42,629 nucleotides of DNA, taken from contig NZ_BMRJ01000009.1 of NCBI RefSeq assembly GCF_014648575.1, positions 12,869 through 55,497 of the forward strand. Reading direction: 5' to 3'. The DNA comes from Agromyces mediolanus (GTDB lineage: Bacteria > Actinomycetota > Actinomycetes > Actinomycetales > Microbacteriaceae). How positions within the stretch are numbered: the first letter of the stretch is position 1; each line of letters starts with the position of its first letter. This document shows positions 35,391 through 42,629 of the stretch, one piece after another. The position numbers and the translations under genes were made by a program. The notes beneath the pieces were generated by a model that had not been told where the DNA came from, did no database searches, and saw only the letters and a program-made list of their open reading frames with translations.

Positions 35391-36277
35391 GCGGCCGCTC
35401 CGTGCGGCACGAACCCGAGGATGCGGCGCGCGGCGTCGCCCGGCGCCTCGTAGTGGATGAGGTGTCCGACCTCGGGGATGACCTCGAGGCGCGCGTCCGG
35501 GAAGCGTCCGACGAGCACGTGCTGCGCCGAGAGCGGCGTGATGTCGTCGCGCTCGGCGGCGACGAGCAGCACGGGCACGTCGATCCGCGGGGCGAACTCG
35601 CGCACGTCGTGGCTCACCGAGGCCCGGAACGCCTCGAGCAGGCTGTCACGATCGCTGAACGCCGAGAAGTAGCGGTCGTGCTGGTCGTGGATGAAGCGGC
35701 GCAGCTCCCGCGACCGGGTCTTCGCCATCGTCACGCTCATCACGCGCACGATCGCCCGGCTCTTCAGCACCGCGAAGCCCGCCCGCTCCGGGAGTGCCGC
35801 GGCGGCGCGGTAGTAGGCGACGGCGAGCCGCGTCATGATGCCCCGGGGGCCCTCGAGCGCGGGCGCCCCGATCGGGTTCACCAGCACGAGGCGCTCGGGA
35901 CGGAGCCCGCCGGCGACCGCTGCCGACGCCACGATCGAGCCGAACGAATGCCCGAGCAGTGTGTAGGCGCCGCCGAGCTCCAGCGAGGCGACGAAGGCGT
36001 CGAGCCACGCGGCGTAGCCGGCGATGTCGTGGGGGCCGTCGAGCGGGGCGGACTCGCCGAAGCCCGGAAGGTCGGGCGAGACGATGCGGAAGCCCGGGAG
36101 GTTCGCCACGATCGGCTCGAGCCCGTGGTGGTCGCCGCGGAAGCCGTGCACGAGCACGATCACGGGCGCGCCCGGCTCGCCGTACTCCCACCAGGCGGTC
36201 GTCGAGCCGAGCACGGTGGTGCGGTGTTCGCGCACGGGGATGCGCTCGAGCTGGGCGGCGTAGGGCGAGGCGGTCAT
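35387..36277 (-). CDS. Alpha/beta hydrolase
   Basis: A 296-residue alpha/beta-fold hydrolase. The oxyanion region is VLVHGFRGDHHGLEP, the nucleophile elbow is LLGHSFGSIVASA (Ser), the acid lies in ERDDITPLSAQ, and the last His is in PEVGHLIHYEAP, so the catalytic set is complete. ATG at 36277, with TAGACT 7 nt before it, is consistent with a leaderless mRNA. The gene is coupled to the glycosyltransferase by GTGA. Substrate unknown; a lipid or ester connected with the glycosyltransferase is possible. Confidence 0.88.
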   Translation of the reverse strand: MTASPYAAQLERIPVREHRTTVLGSTTAWWEYGEPGAPVIVLVHGFRGDHHGLEPIVANLPGFRIVSPDLPGFGESAPLDGPHDIAGYAAWLDAFVASLELGGAYTLLGHSFGSIVASAAVAGGLRPERLVLVNPIGAPALEGPRGIMTRLAVAYYRAAAALPERAGFAVLKSRAIVRVMSVTMAKTRSRELRRFIHDQHDRYFSAFSDRDSLLEAFRASVSHDVREFAPRIDVPVLLVAAERDDITPLSAQHVLVGRFPDARLEVIPEVGHLIHYEAPGDAARRILGFVPHGAAA

Positions 36278-36284
36278 CCATTCC

Positions 36285-36290
36285 AGTCTA
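36285..36290 (-). promoter_or_regulatory. Candidate leaderless -10 of the alpha/beta hydrolase gene
   Basis: TAGACT, 7 nt before the ATG. The divergent exonuclease gene has its own hexamer 35 bp away. Confidence 0.5.
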
Positions 36291-36325
36291 CGGCGCGGCA
36301 GCCCGGAGCTGTCGGAGGCCGCACG

Positions 36326-36331
36326 TAGGGT
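36326..36331 (+). promoter_or_regulatory. Candidate leaderless -10 of the exonuclease gene
   Basis: TAGGGT, then GACGGC (6 nt), then ATG. Confidence 0.5.
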
Positions 36332-36337
36332 GACGGC

Positions 36338-37036
36338 ATGATCGATGCCACCGCCGACTGGGCCGACACCCTCGCCGTCTTCGACCTCGAGACCACGGGC
36401 ATCGACATCGACACCTGTCGTATCGTCACCGCCTACGTCGGCGTGCTCGACCGCGACGGGCGGGTCGTCGAGCAGCGCAGCTGGCTGGCCGACCCCGGGG
36501 TGGAGATCCCCACCGCCGCGAGCCTCATCCACGGTGTCTCGACGGAGCGCGCCCGGGCCGAGGGGCTGCCGGCGGCGCGCGTCGTCGCCGAGATCGTCGC
36601 GGCCCTCGCCGACGCCGCGGCGCGCGGGCTGCCGATCGTCGCGTACAACGCCGCGTACGACCTCTCCGTGCTGTCGCGCGAGGCCGAGCGCTACGGGGTC
36701 GCTCCCCTGCCGGGCCCCGGGCCCGTCGTCGATCCGCTCGTCATCGACAAGGCGGTCGACCGCTACCGGCGCGGCAAGCGCACGCTGACGGCTGCGGCGG
36801 CGCACTACGGGGTCGAACTCGTCGATGCCCATGACGCCGGTGCCGACGCCGCGGCGGCGGGCCGGGTGGCGCAGGCGATCGCCCGCAGGTACCCCGAGGT
36901 GGCGGTGCTGGCCGCGGCCGAGCTGCACGAACGGCAGGTCGACTGGGCGCGCCTGCAGGCCGAGAGCTATCAGGACTGGCGGCGGCGCAACGGCGAGCCC
37001 GAGTTCGTCGCCGTGGGCGCCTGGCCGCTGCGGTAG
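36338..37036 (+). CDS. DEDDh-type 3'-5' exonuclease (DnaQ-like)
   Basis: A 232-residue 3'-5' exonuclease domain protein. Exo I is AVFDLETTGIDID (Asp and Glu), Exo II is IVAYNAAYDLSVL (Asp), and Exo III is DAHDAGADA (His and Asp), so all four DEDDh residues are present. The protein is only the nuclease domain plus a short basic tail. ATG start with TAGGGT 6 nt upstream, which suggests a leaderless mRNA. A degenerate tandem repeat begins at its last codons and stop. Possibly a proofreading subunit or a stand-alone nuclease. Confidence 0.9.
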   Translation: MIDATADWADTLAVFDLETTGIDIDTCRIVTAYVGVLDRDGRVVEQRSWLADPGVEIPTAASLIHGVSTERARAEGLPAARVVAEIVAALADAAARGLPIVAYNAAYDLSVLSREAERYGVAPLPGPGPVVDPLVIDKAVDRYRRGKRTLTAAAAHYGVELVDAHDAGADAAAAGRVAQAIARRYPEVAVLAAAELHERQVDWARLQAESYQDWRRRNGEPEFVAVGAWPLR

Positions 37037-37077
37037 CCCGTCCGCTGCGGTAGCCCGGCCGCCGCGGGAACCCGGCC
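37027..37077 (+). repeat. 17-bp tandem repeat, three copies
   Basis: GCTGCGGTAGCCCGTCC (37027-37043) is followed by GCTGCGGTAGCCCGGCC and the more diverged GCCGCGGGAACCCGGCC. The first copy holds the last codons and the TAG stop of the exonuclease gene; the second contains a duplicate of that stop. Confidence 0.8.
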
Positions 37078-37119
37078 GCTGCGCGGCGTCGCGCCCGGCC
37101 ATCCGTCCGAGAACGACGA

Positions 37120-37151
37120 ACGGGCGGGCGACCCGAAGGTCGCCCGCCCGT
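37120..37151. terminator. Terminator between the exonuclease and rpmE2 genes
   Basis: A 14-bp perfect stem (ACGGGCGGGCGACC / GGTCGCCCGCCCGT) with a CGAA loop between convergent genes. On the rpmE2 strand it is followed by TTCGTCGTTC, a loose T tract. Confidence 0.8.
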
Positions 37152-37163
37152 GTCGCGGTGGTC

Positions 37164-37418
37164 TTAGTTGGAGCCGCCGAAGCCCTTGAAGCGCTGGTTG
37201 AACTTCTCGACGCGGCCGGCCGAGTCCATGATGCGCTGCTTGCCCGTGTAGAACGGGTGCGACTCGCTCGAGATCTCGACGTCGATGACCGGGTAGGTGG
37301 CACCGTCGAGCTCGATCGTCTTGTCGCTCGTCGCGGTCGAACGCGTGAGGAACGTGGCGCCCGACGCCAGGTCGCGGAAGACGATGGCGTTGTACTCGGG
37401 GTGGATGTCGGTCTTCAT
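37164..37418 (-). CDS. rpmE2: 50S ribosomal protein L31 type B
   Basis: An 84-residue ribosomal protein L31 of type B. The N-terminus [17 protein letters not shown] and [17 protein letters not shown] are typical. It has no cysteines, so it does not bind zinc as type A does. Type-B L31 often replaces the zinc-binding form when zinc is short and is commonly under Zur control; I see no clear Zur box. ATG with a good AAGGAAG ribosome site. An unusually long leader (about 110 nt) runs from a predicted TAAACT -10 element. Terminates at the hairpin at 37120. Confidence 0.95.
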   Translation of the reverse strand: MKTDIHPEYNAIVFRDLASGATFLTRSTATSDKTIELDGATYPVIDVEISSESHPFYTGKQRIMDSAGRVEKFNQRFKGFGGSN

Positions 37419-37561
37419 GAAGACTTCCTTGATCAGTAATCGAGATGGATGGGGATTCCGCCGCCGTGGCCGACTGCTCGGTTGGCGCAGTACGGCGGCA
37501 GGGAAGCTCGGTGGCCCTCGGGCCAGCTCACGAGTTTAGCAGACGCAGCGCGATGCCGCCC
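37419..37561 (-). promoter_or_regulatory. rpmE2 leader region
   Basis: A 143-bp stretch between the ABC gene stop and rpmE2. TAAACT (37533-37538) on the minus strand fits a -10 element. The RNA from there contains a short stem (CTGGCCC/GGGCCAG) near its start and no open reading frame I believe. The length suggests a structured leader; this is weakly supported. Confidence 0.35.
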
Positions 37562-38350
37562 TCAGGCGGTCGCCCGCGCGGCGAAGCGGCCGTCGTTCTC
37601 GCTCAGCTCGATCGGCAGGCCGAAGGTCTCGCTCAGCGTGTCGGCGGTGAGCGCCTCGGCGAACGGGCCCGACGCGACGACCTCGCCCTGCTTGAGCAGG
37701 AGGGCGTGCGTGAAGCCCTGCGGGATCTCCTCGACGTGGTGGGTGACCATGACGATGGCGGGCGAGGCCGTCGACGACGCGTAGCCGCCGAGGAGTCCGA
37801 CGAGCTCCTCGCGGGCGCCGAGGTCGAGGCTCGCGGCCGGCTCGTCGAGCAGCAGCAGCTCGGGGTCGGTCATCACGGCGCGGGCGATCTGCACGCGCTT
37901 CTGCTCGCCGTCGGAGAGGCTGCCGAAGCGGCGATCGGCGAAGCGCTCGAGGCCCCACTCGGAGAGCACGCGCTGCGCGCGACGGAGGTCGATCTCCTCG
38001 TACTCCTCGTTCCAGCGGCCCGCGACCGAATAGGCGGCGGTGAGGACGACGTCGAGCACGGTCTCGGACTTCGGCAGCTTGCGGGCCATCGCGGACGAGG
38101 CGAAGCCGATCATCGGGCGGAGCTCGAAGACGTCGACCTTGCCGAGCGACTCCAGCAGCACCTCGGCTTCGCCCGAAGTCGGGTGCATCGCGGCCGCGGC
38201 GATCTGCAGCAGCGTGGTCTTGCCGGCGCCGTTCGGGCCGAGCACCACCCAGCGCTCGTCGGCCCTGACCGTCCAGTCGATCCCGTCGAGGATGGTGTTC
38301 CCATCGCGGACCACCGACACATCGCTGAACTTCAGAACCGTGCTCGCCAT
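37562..38350 (-). CDS. ABC transporter ATP-binding protein
   Basis: A 262-residue ABC ATPase. Walker A is LGPNGAGKTTLL, the signature is GSLSDGEQKRVQIARA, Walker B is LLLLDEPAASLD, and the switch His is in VTHHVEE. No permease is encoded next to it, and it resembles the stand-alone ATPases often annotated as iron or molybdate importer components; the true partner is unknown. ATG at 38350, with TAGCAT 7 nt before, supports a leaderless mRNA; an ATG at 38359 would lie on the hexamer. It follows glgA on the same strand (65 bp), with a weak 5-bp hairpin (38375-38389) between. Confidence 0.85.
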   Translation of the reverse strand: MASTVLKFSDVSVVRDGNTILDGIDWTVRADERWVVLGPNGAGKTTLLQIAAAAMHPTSGEAEVLLESLGKVDVFELRPMIGFASSAMARKLPKSETVLDVVLTAAYSVAGRWNEEYEEIDLRRAQRVLSEWGLERFADRRFGSLSDGEQKRVQIARAVMTDPELLLLDEPAASLDLGAREELVGLLGGYASSTASPAIVMVTHHVEEIPQGFTHALLLKQGEVVASGPFAEALTADTLSETFGLPIELSENDGRFAARATA

Positions 38351-38357
38351 GCGATCC

Positions 38358-38363
38358 ATGCTA
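38358..38363 (-). promoter_or_regulatory. Candidate leaderless -10 of the ABC ATPase gene
   Basis: TAGCAT, 7 nt before the ATG at 38350. Confidence 0.5.
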
Positions 38364-38415
38364 TCGGCAGCCGGGGGCCTCGATGGCCCACGCCCGAACC
38401 CGTGAGCCGGGCCCG

Positions 38416-39603
38416 TCAGCGCGCGAGCGCCGCACGGTACACCTCGCGGGTGCGCTCGGCGATGGCGGCCCAGCCGAAGTGCGCCTCGGCCCGCACACGG
38501 CCGGCCGCGCCGAACCGACGGGCGCCGTCAGGATCGGCGAGCACCCGCTCCAGCGCGGCGGCGAGATCGGCGACGTAGCGCTCGGGATCGAGGGGCGTGC
38601 CAGTGCCGTCATCGGCCTGTTCGATCGGCACGAGCACACCGGTGACCCCGTCCTCGACGACCTCCGGGATGCCGCCGGTGGCCGTGCCGACGACAGCCGC
38701 CCCGCACGCCATGGCCTCGAGGTTGACGATGCCGAGCGGCTCGTAGATCGAGGGGCAGACGAACGCGGTGGCCGCGGTGAGCAGCGCCGTCAGTTCGCTC
38801 CGCGGCAGGTGCCGGTCGATCCAGACCACGCCGTCGCGCTCGCGACGGAGCTCCTCGACGAGCGCCGTGACCTCGGCCATGATCTCCGGGGTGTCCGGCG
38901 CGCCCGCGCAGAGCACGAGCTGGGCGTCGGCGGGCAGCCGGCGCGCGGCGCGGAGCAGGTACGGCAGCCCCTTCTGCCTGGTGATCCGCCCGACGAACAC
39001 GACCGAGGGGCGGTCGGGATCGACGCCCAGCGCACGCACGAGCGCGTCGTCGTCGTTCGGCGCCCAGTCCACGAGGTCGATGCCGTTGTAGACGACCTCG
39101 ACGCGGGCCGGGTCGATCGCCGGGTACGCGCGGAGGATGTCTCGACGCATCCCCTCGCTCACCGCGATCACGGCGTCGGCGTCCTCGAAGGCGGTGCGCT
39201 CCGCCCACGACGACAGGGCGTATCCCCCGCCGAGCTGCTCGGCCTTCCACGGCCGCAGCGGCTCGAGGCTGTGCGCGGTGACGACGTGCGGGATGCCGTG
39301 CAGCCGCTTCGCGGTGAAGCCGGCGAAGTTCGCGTACCAGGTGTGCGAGTGCACGAGCTCGGCGCCGGAGACGTCGCCGGCCATGAGCAGGTCGACGCCC
39401 ATCGTGCCGAGCGCGGCGTTGCGGCCGTCGAACTCGGCCGGCGGCGCGTACGCGAAGGTGCCGGGTTCCGCTCTCGGAGCGCCGAAGCAGCGGACGCGGA
39501 CCTCGAGGTCGCGACGGAGCGCCCGGACGAGTTCGGCGACGTGCACGCCGGCGCCTCCGTAGACCTCCGGCGGGTACTCCCTGGTGAGCAGATCGACCAG
39601 CAT
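38416..39603 (-). CDS. glgA: Glycogen synthase, actinobacterial GT4 type
   Basis: A 395-residue GT4 enzyme of the actinobacterial GlgA/GlgM group, which uses ADP-glucose to build glycogen or to make maltose 1-phosphate. The N-terminus has [20 protein letters not shown]; the acceptor region has [14 protein letters not shown]; the donor site has [17 protein letters not shown] and [18 protein letters not shown]. It is shorter than the E. coli GlgA (GT5, about 477 residues). ATG with TAGCGT 6 nt before. Divergent from glgC, which makes its substrate, with 92 bp between them. Confidence 0.93.
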   Translation of the reverse strand: MLVDLLTREYPPEVYGGAGVHVAELVRALRRDLEVRVRCFGAPRAEPGTFAYAPPAEFDGRNAALGTMGVDLLMAGDVSGAELVHSHTWYANFAGFTAKRLHGIPHVVTAHSLEPLRPWKAEQLGGGYALSSWAERTAFEDADAVIAVSEGMRRDILRAYPAIDPARVEVVYNGIDLVDWAPNDDDALVRALGVDPDRPSVVFVGRITRQKGLPYLLRAARRLPADAQLVLCAGAPDTPEIMAEVTALVEELRRERDGVVWIDRHLPRSELTALLTAATAFVCPSIYEPLGIVNLEAMACGAAVVGTATGGIPEVVEDGVTGVLVPIEQADDGTGTPLDPERYVADLAAALERVLADPDGARRFGAAGRVRAEAHFGWAAIAERTREVYRAALAR

Positions 39604-39609
39604 GCCGCC

Positions 39610-39615
39610 ACGCTA
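39610..39615 (-). promoter_or_regulatory. Candidate leaderless -10 of glgA
   Basis: TAGCGT, then GGCGGC (6 nt), then ATG. Confidence 0.5.
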
Positions 39616-39682
39616 GCGCAGCGCGGTGCGGCCTCGCTGGACTCGGATCGACTCGGAGGGGACGAATCCGGCCGCCGCTCGT

Positions 39683-39688
39683 TACGCT
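39683..39688 (+). promoter_or_regulatory. Candidate leaderless -10 of glgC
   Basis: TACGCT, then GGGGACC (7 nt), then ATG. Confidence 0.5.
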
Positions 39689-39695
39689 GGGGACC

Positions 39696-40943
39696 ATGGT
39701 TGCGCGCAAGGTCTTCGCGATCGTCCTCGCCGGCGGCGAGGGCAAGCGATTGATGCCCCTGACCGAGGACCGTGCGAAGCCGGCCGTGCCCTTCGGCGGG
39801 CAGTACCGGCTCATCGACTTCGCGCTCTCCAACCTGCTGAACTCTGGGCTGCGCCAGATCGTCGTGCTCACGCAGTACAAGTCGCACAGCCTCGACCGCC
39901 ACGTCTCGCAGACCTGGCGTCTGAGCGGGCTGCTGAACTCGTACGTCGCCTCGGTGCCCGCGCAGCAGCGGCTCGGCAAGCGCTGGTTCTCCGGATCCGC
40001 GGACGCCATCCTGCAGAGCCTGAACTTGATCCACGACGAGCGGCCCGATCTCATCGTCGTGGTGGGTGCCGATCACGTGTACCGCATGGACTTCGCGCAG
40101 ATGGTCGACGCCCACGTCGAGTCCGGCGCCGCCGCCACGGTCGCCGCCATCCGCCAGCCGATCTCGCTCGCCGACCAGTTCGGCGTCATCGAGGTCGACG
40201 CCGATCAGCCCGACCGCATCTCGCGCTTCCTCGAGAAGCCGACCCACCCGGTCGGCCTCCCCGACGCGCCCGGATCGGTGCTCGCCTCGATGGGCAACTA
40301 CGTGTTCGACGCCGACGCGCTCATCGACGCGGTGAAGCGGGACGGGGACCGCGCCGACTCCGGGCACGACATGGGCGGCGACATCATCCCGGCGTTCGTC
40401 GAGGAAGGGCGCGCCGGCGTCTACGACCTGCAGCGCAACGACGTGCCCGGCGCCACCGACCGCGACCGCTACTACTGGCGCGACGTCGGAACCATCGACT
40501 CGTACTTCGAGGCGCACCAGGACCTCATCTCGGTGCTGCCCGTGTTCAACCTCTACAACCGGGAGTGGCCGATCTTCAGCCAGCAGCTCAACTCGCCTCC
40601 GGCGAAGTTCACGAGGGACGCCCGCGGCGCCCTCGGCACCGTCATCGACTCGATCGTCTCGCTCGGTTCGGTCATCTCCGGCGCGCACCTCGAACGCAGT
40701 GTCATCGGGCCGTGGGCGATGGTGGGCTCCGGCGCCCACGTGGCCGACTCGATCCTCTTCGACCGCGCCCGCATCGAGGGCGGTGCCACGGTGCGCCGGG
40801 CCATCCTCGACAAGGAGGTCGTCGTCGAGGAGGGCGCCCAGGTGGGCATCGACCGGCAGCAGGATCTCGCGCGCGGCTTCATCGTGACCGAGAGCGGCAT
40901 CACCGTCGTGGGCAAGGGCTCGCGCATCCGGGCTCGCGCGTGA
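39696..40943 (+). CDS. glgC: Glucose-1-phosphate adenylyltransferase GlgC
   Basis: A 415-residue enzyme that makes ADP-glucose from glucose 1-phosphate and ATP, the committed step of glycogen synthesis. The N-terminal site is [20 protein letters not shown] followed by [15 protein letters not shown]; the substrate region has [11 protein letters not shown] and [11 protein letters not shown]; the C-terminal left-handed beta helix is visible as repeated units ([20 protein letters not shown]). ATG with TACGCT 7 nt before. Divergent from glgA. Its stop overlaps the serB GTG (GTGA). Confidence 0.96.
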   Translation: MVARKVFAIVLAGGEGKRLMPLTEDRAKPAVPFGGQYRLIDFALSNLLNSGLRQIVVLTQYKSHSLDRHVSQTWRLSGLLNSYVASVPAQQRLGKRWFSGSADAILQSLNLIHDERPDLIVVVGADHVYRMDFAQMVDAHVESGAAATVAAIRQPISLADQFGVIEVDADQPDRISRFLEKPTHPVGLPDAPGSVLASMGNYVFDADALIDAVKRDGDRADSGHDMGGDIIPAFVEEGRAGVYDLQRNDVPGATDRDRYYWRDVGTIDSYFEAHQDLISVLPVFNLYNREWPIFSQQLNSPPAKFTRDARGALGTVIDSIVSLGSVISGAHLERSVIGPWAMVGSGAHVADSILFDRARIEGGATVRRAILDKEVVVEEGAQVGIDRQQDLARGFIVTESGITVVGKGSRIRARA

Positions 40944-41608
40944 GCGCCGCAGCCCCGGCCGCCTCGCGCGGCCCGCTCGTCGTGCTCGACGCGGACTCGA
41001 CCCTCATCCGTGAGGAGGCGATCGAGCTGCTCGCCGAGGAGGCCGGAACACTCGCGCACGTCGCGGCCGTCACCGAGCGCGCGATGCGCGGCGAGCTCGA
41101 CTTCGCGGAGAGCCTGCGCGAGCGGGTGGCGACGCTCGCCGGACTGGATGCCTCGATCCTCCCCCGCGTGCGGGAGCGGATGACCCCGACGCCGGGTCTC
41201 GACCGCCTCATCGCGGGCGTGCATGCGGCGGGCGGGCGAATCGGCGTCGTCTCCGGGGGCTTCCATGAGCTCCTCGATCCGCTCGCCGAACAGCTCGGCC
41301 TCGACCACTGCCGGGCGAATCGGCTGGAGATCGACGGCGGGCGGTTCACCGGGCGCGTGCTCGGTCCGATCATCGATGCGGAGGCGAAGGCGGTCGCGCT
41401 CGCCGAATGGGCGGCGGCCGGCGGCATCCCGATCGCCCGGACGATCGCGGCCGGCGATGGCGCGAACGACCTGCGCATGCTCGAGACCGCAGCGCTCGGC
41501 GTCGCGTTCTGCGCGAAGCCGGTCGTGCGCAGTCGCGCCGATGTCGTCATCGATCGCCCGGACCTCTCGCAGCTCCTCCCCCTCGCCGGGCTCGCCGACG
41601 CCGGGTAG
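40940..41608 (+). CDS. serB: Phosphoserine phosphatase SerB-like HAD protein
   Basis: A 222-residue HAD phosphatase matching SerB, the last step of serine synthesis (phosphoserine to serine). Motif I is [10 protein letters not shown] (nucleophile D17, acid D19), motif II is [10 protein letters not shown] (Ser), the lysine is in [11 protein letters not shown], and motif III is [12 protein letters not shown]. It lacks the N-terminal ACT domain of many actinobacterial SerB. The GTG start lies in the glgC stop. No serine genes are nearby, and the pairing with glgC is odd. A weak hairpin follows (41649-41677). Stop TAG. Confidence 0.9.
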   Translation: MSAAAPAASRGPLVVLDADSTLIREEAIELLAEEAGTLAHVAAVTERAMRGELDFAESLRERVATLAGLDASILPRVRERMTPTPGLDRLIAGVHAAGGRIGVVSGGFHELLDPLAEQLGLDHCRANRLEIDGGRFTGRVLGPIIDAEAKAVALAEWAAAGGIPIARTIAAGDGANDLRMLETAALGVAFCAKPVVRSRADVVIDRPDLSQLLPLAGLADAG

Positions 41609-42007
41609 CGGTCGGACGTCGCCGCGCCGCGGAGCTCGGACGGACGCCCTCTGCGGCGGTTCCGCCGGCAGGCAGAGCAGGGGCGCCGAGCTGGCTCGGC
41701 GACCGGGAGGCTCAGTTCTCGGGTGCGGGCTGCTCCGACCGGTACTGCGTGCTCGCAGCGAGTTCCTGCCTAGCTTCGCGGCGCGGATTCCCGACCGATC
41801 GTCGCTGCGCTCCCCCGATGCGGCGCTGTGCTCCGGTAGGCCTGCCTGACGCCACACTTTGGCGTGGCCGCGAGGCGGTGGTCGAGGACCGGGCGTGGCT
41901 GTGTCTGACCTTGCCGTACCGCAGCGCGCGCACGGCGGTGCAGTGCTCACGGCGGTCCAGTGCGCGCGGTGATGCAGCTCGCAGCGGCAGCGCTGCGTGG
42001 CCCGTGC
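41609..42007. other. Intergenic region without a credible gene
   Basis: About 400 bp between serB and the DUF222/HNH gene. It holds a weak hairpin (CTCTG, CGGCG-GTTC-CGCCG, CAGAG with a bulge, 41649-41677) that could end serB transcription, and a 17-bp tandem repeat (41931-41964). A 73-codon frame at 41712-41933 on the minus strand has no visible family features, only low-complexity basic residues. I see nothing else in it. Confidence 0.6.
41931..41964. repeat. 17-bp tandem repeat, two copies
   Basis: CACGGCGGTGCAGTGCT followed by CACGGCGGTCCAGTGCG, two differences. Confidence 0.75.
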
Positions 42008-42629
42008 TCAGAATGGTGCGGGTTCTGGGTAGTGCGCTGACTCGCGGTGGGGCGGGGCTTCGGGCGTGCTTGGTGGGCGCTGGGGTGGGTGCAGGTGTTG
42101 GGGTGTGGTGGTGGCGGTGTGGCCGGTGGGGGTGTGCCAGGTGATGGTGCCGTTGGGTGCTTTGGTGACCTGGAAGCGGGTGTGGTGTTTGAGGGTGTGG
42201 TCGGTGCGGCAGGTGGGGGCGAGGTTGGTGGTGTTGGTTGGGCCGCCTGCGGTCCAGGGGGTGAGGTGGTCGAGGTCGCTTTGGTGGGCGGGGCGGGTGC
42301 AGCCGGGTCTGGTGCAGGTGCCGTAGTGGTGGGTGAGCCAGCGGCGTTGGGCGGTGGTGGTGCGGTATCGGGTGCGGTCCAGGGTGAGTGGGGCGGCGGT
42401 GATGGGGTCGGTGATCAGGCGGAGGAAGGTGGGGGCGTGGGCGAAGAGGTGGCGGGCGGTGTCGTCGTCGATGGGGCCGTGGCCGTCGAGTTCGGCCGGG
42501 GTGTACCCGACCGCCACCCCACCCGCAGCGTCGGTACCCGTGGTGCCGGTGCCGCTGGTGGTGGTGCGGGTGAGGGTGAGGGCGGGGATGGTGATGAGGA
42601 TCTCGGTGCGTACGGCGGTGGGGGTTCCG
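42008..42629 (-). CDS. DUF222/HNH endonuclease domain protein, 5' part missing
   Basis: C-terminal 206 codons of a protein of the DUF222-HNH family (the 13E12 repeat type of mycobacteria), common in several copies in actinobacteria. The frame stays open to the window end and begins with TAVRTEILITIPALTL, typical of the DUF222 part. The HNH region is CTRPGCTRPAHQSDLDHLTP followed by NTTNLAPTCRTDHTLKHH: two Cys pairs, the central DH, the Asn and the last His are in place. The C-terminal tail is rich in Thr, Pro and His. Codon choice is strongly skewed to ACC, CCC and CAC, unlike its neighbours, which suggests a separate history. Role unknown. Confidence 0.88.
   Translation of the reverse strand, partial: GTPTAVRTEILITIPALTLTRTTTSGTGTTGTDAAGGVAVGYTPAELDGHGPIDDDTARHLFAHAPTFLRLITDPITAAPLTLDRTRYRTTTAQRRWLTHHYGTCTRPGCTRPAHQSDLDHLTPWTAGGPTNTTNLAPTCRTDHTLKHHTRFQVTKAPNGTITWHTPTGHTATTTPQHLHPPQRPPSTPEAPPHRESAHYPEPAPF

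Noticed and set aside
41712..41933. 73-codon minus-strand frame between serB and the HNH gene
   Set aside because: No ribosome site, no family likeness, and a composition (Arg/Ser/Ala-rich) typical of chance frames.
42060..42130. G-rich stretch as a non-coding repeat or G-quadruplex element
   Set aside because: It is the complement of the Thr/Pro/His-rich end of the HNH protein and is explained by coding.

Overview
The window is GC-rich chromosomal DNA from an actinobacterium, most likely a member of the Microbacteriaceae. The evidence is the gene content and order: pafB-pafC-tatA-tatC-helY, an RbpA, a DUF3097 protein, an imuA'-imuB-dnaE2 cassette, actinobacterial-type GlgA and GlgC, and a DUF222/HNH endonuclease at the edge. 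The genus cannot be told from this sequence alone. I recognise 40 protein genes (two of them cut by the window ends) and one tRNA-Leu(GAG). I see no insertion sequence, prophage or CRISPR array.

Layout. 1-748 is a truncated SDR oxidoreductase. 869-3023 is a tightly coupled NfeD / SPFH (stomatin-like) / glycerophosphodiesterase operon, followed by rbpA. 3544-13469 is a long leftward run, read from high to low coordinates as HAD phosphatase, trmI, FKBP lipoprotein, pafB, pafC, tatA, tatC, helY, lnt. In many actinobacteria the Pup-proteasome genes lie between trmI and the pafBC genes; here trmI and the FKBP gene are only about 60 bp apart and those genes are missing from this place. 13547-16684 holds a PAC2 protein, uppP and an M20 peptidase. 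16685-22781 is a structured intergenic region, tRNA-Leu, a strong terminator, two tandem SOS boxes and the mutasome operon imuA'-imuB-dnaE2. 22859-27695 holds DUF3097, an SDR, a rubrerythrin-VIT1 fusion, and an Lrp regulator divergent from a PLP lyase. 27708-36277 is a mixed block: SF2 helicase, SGNH hydrolase, D,D-carboxypeptidase, TrmH methyltransferase, sirtuin, histidine phosphatase, glycosyltransferase and alpha/beta hydrolase. 36338-41608 has a DEDDh exonuclease, type-B L31, an ABC ATPase, divergent glgA and glgC, and serB coupled to glgC. 41609-42007 has no credible gene. The DUF222/HNH gene runs off the right end.

Regulatory logic. Gene junctions fall into two types. Eight are translationally coupled, with the start and stop codons overlapping (GTGA, ATGA or TGATG). 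Five others end in the TAG stop codon, and in every one of them TAG is the first half of a TAGNNT hexamer that fits a -10 element for the next gene. In two of the five (helY and the D,D-carboxypeptidase) the hexamer lies 6 or 8 nt before the start codon, as expected for leaderless transcription. The three TAG-ending genes with no co-directional neighbour lack the final T. This pattern is the most interesting observation in the window. At least eight more genes have a TANNNT hexamer 6 to 8 nt before the start codon, so leaderless mRNAs appear common here.
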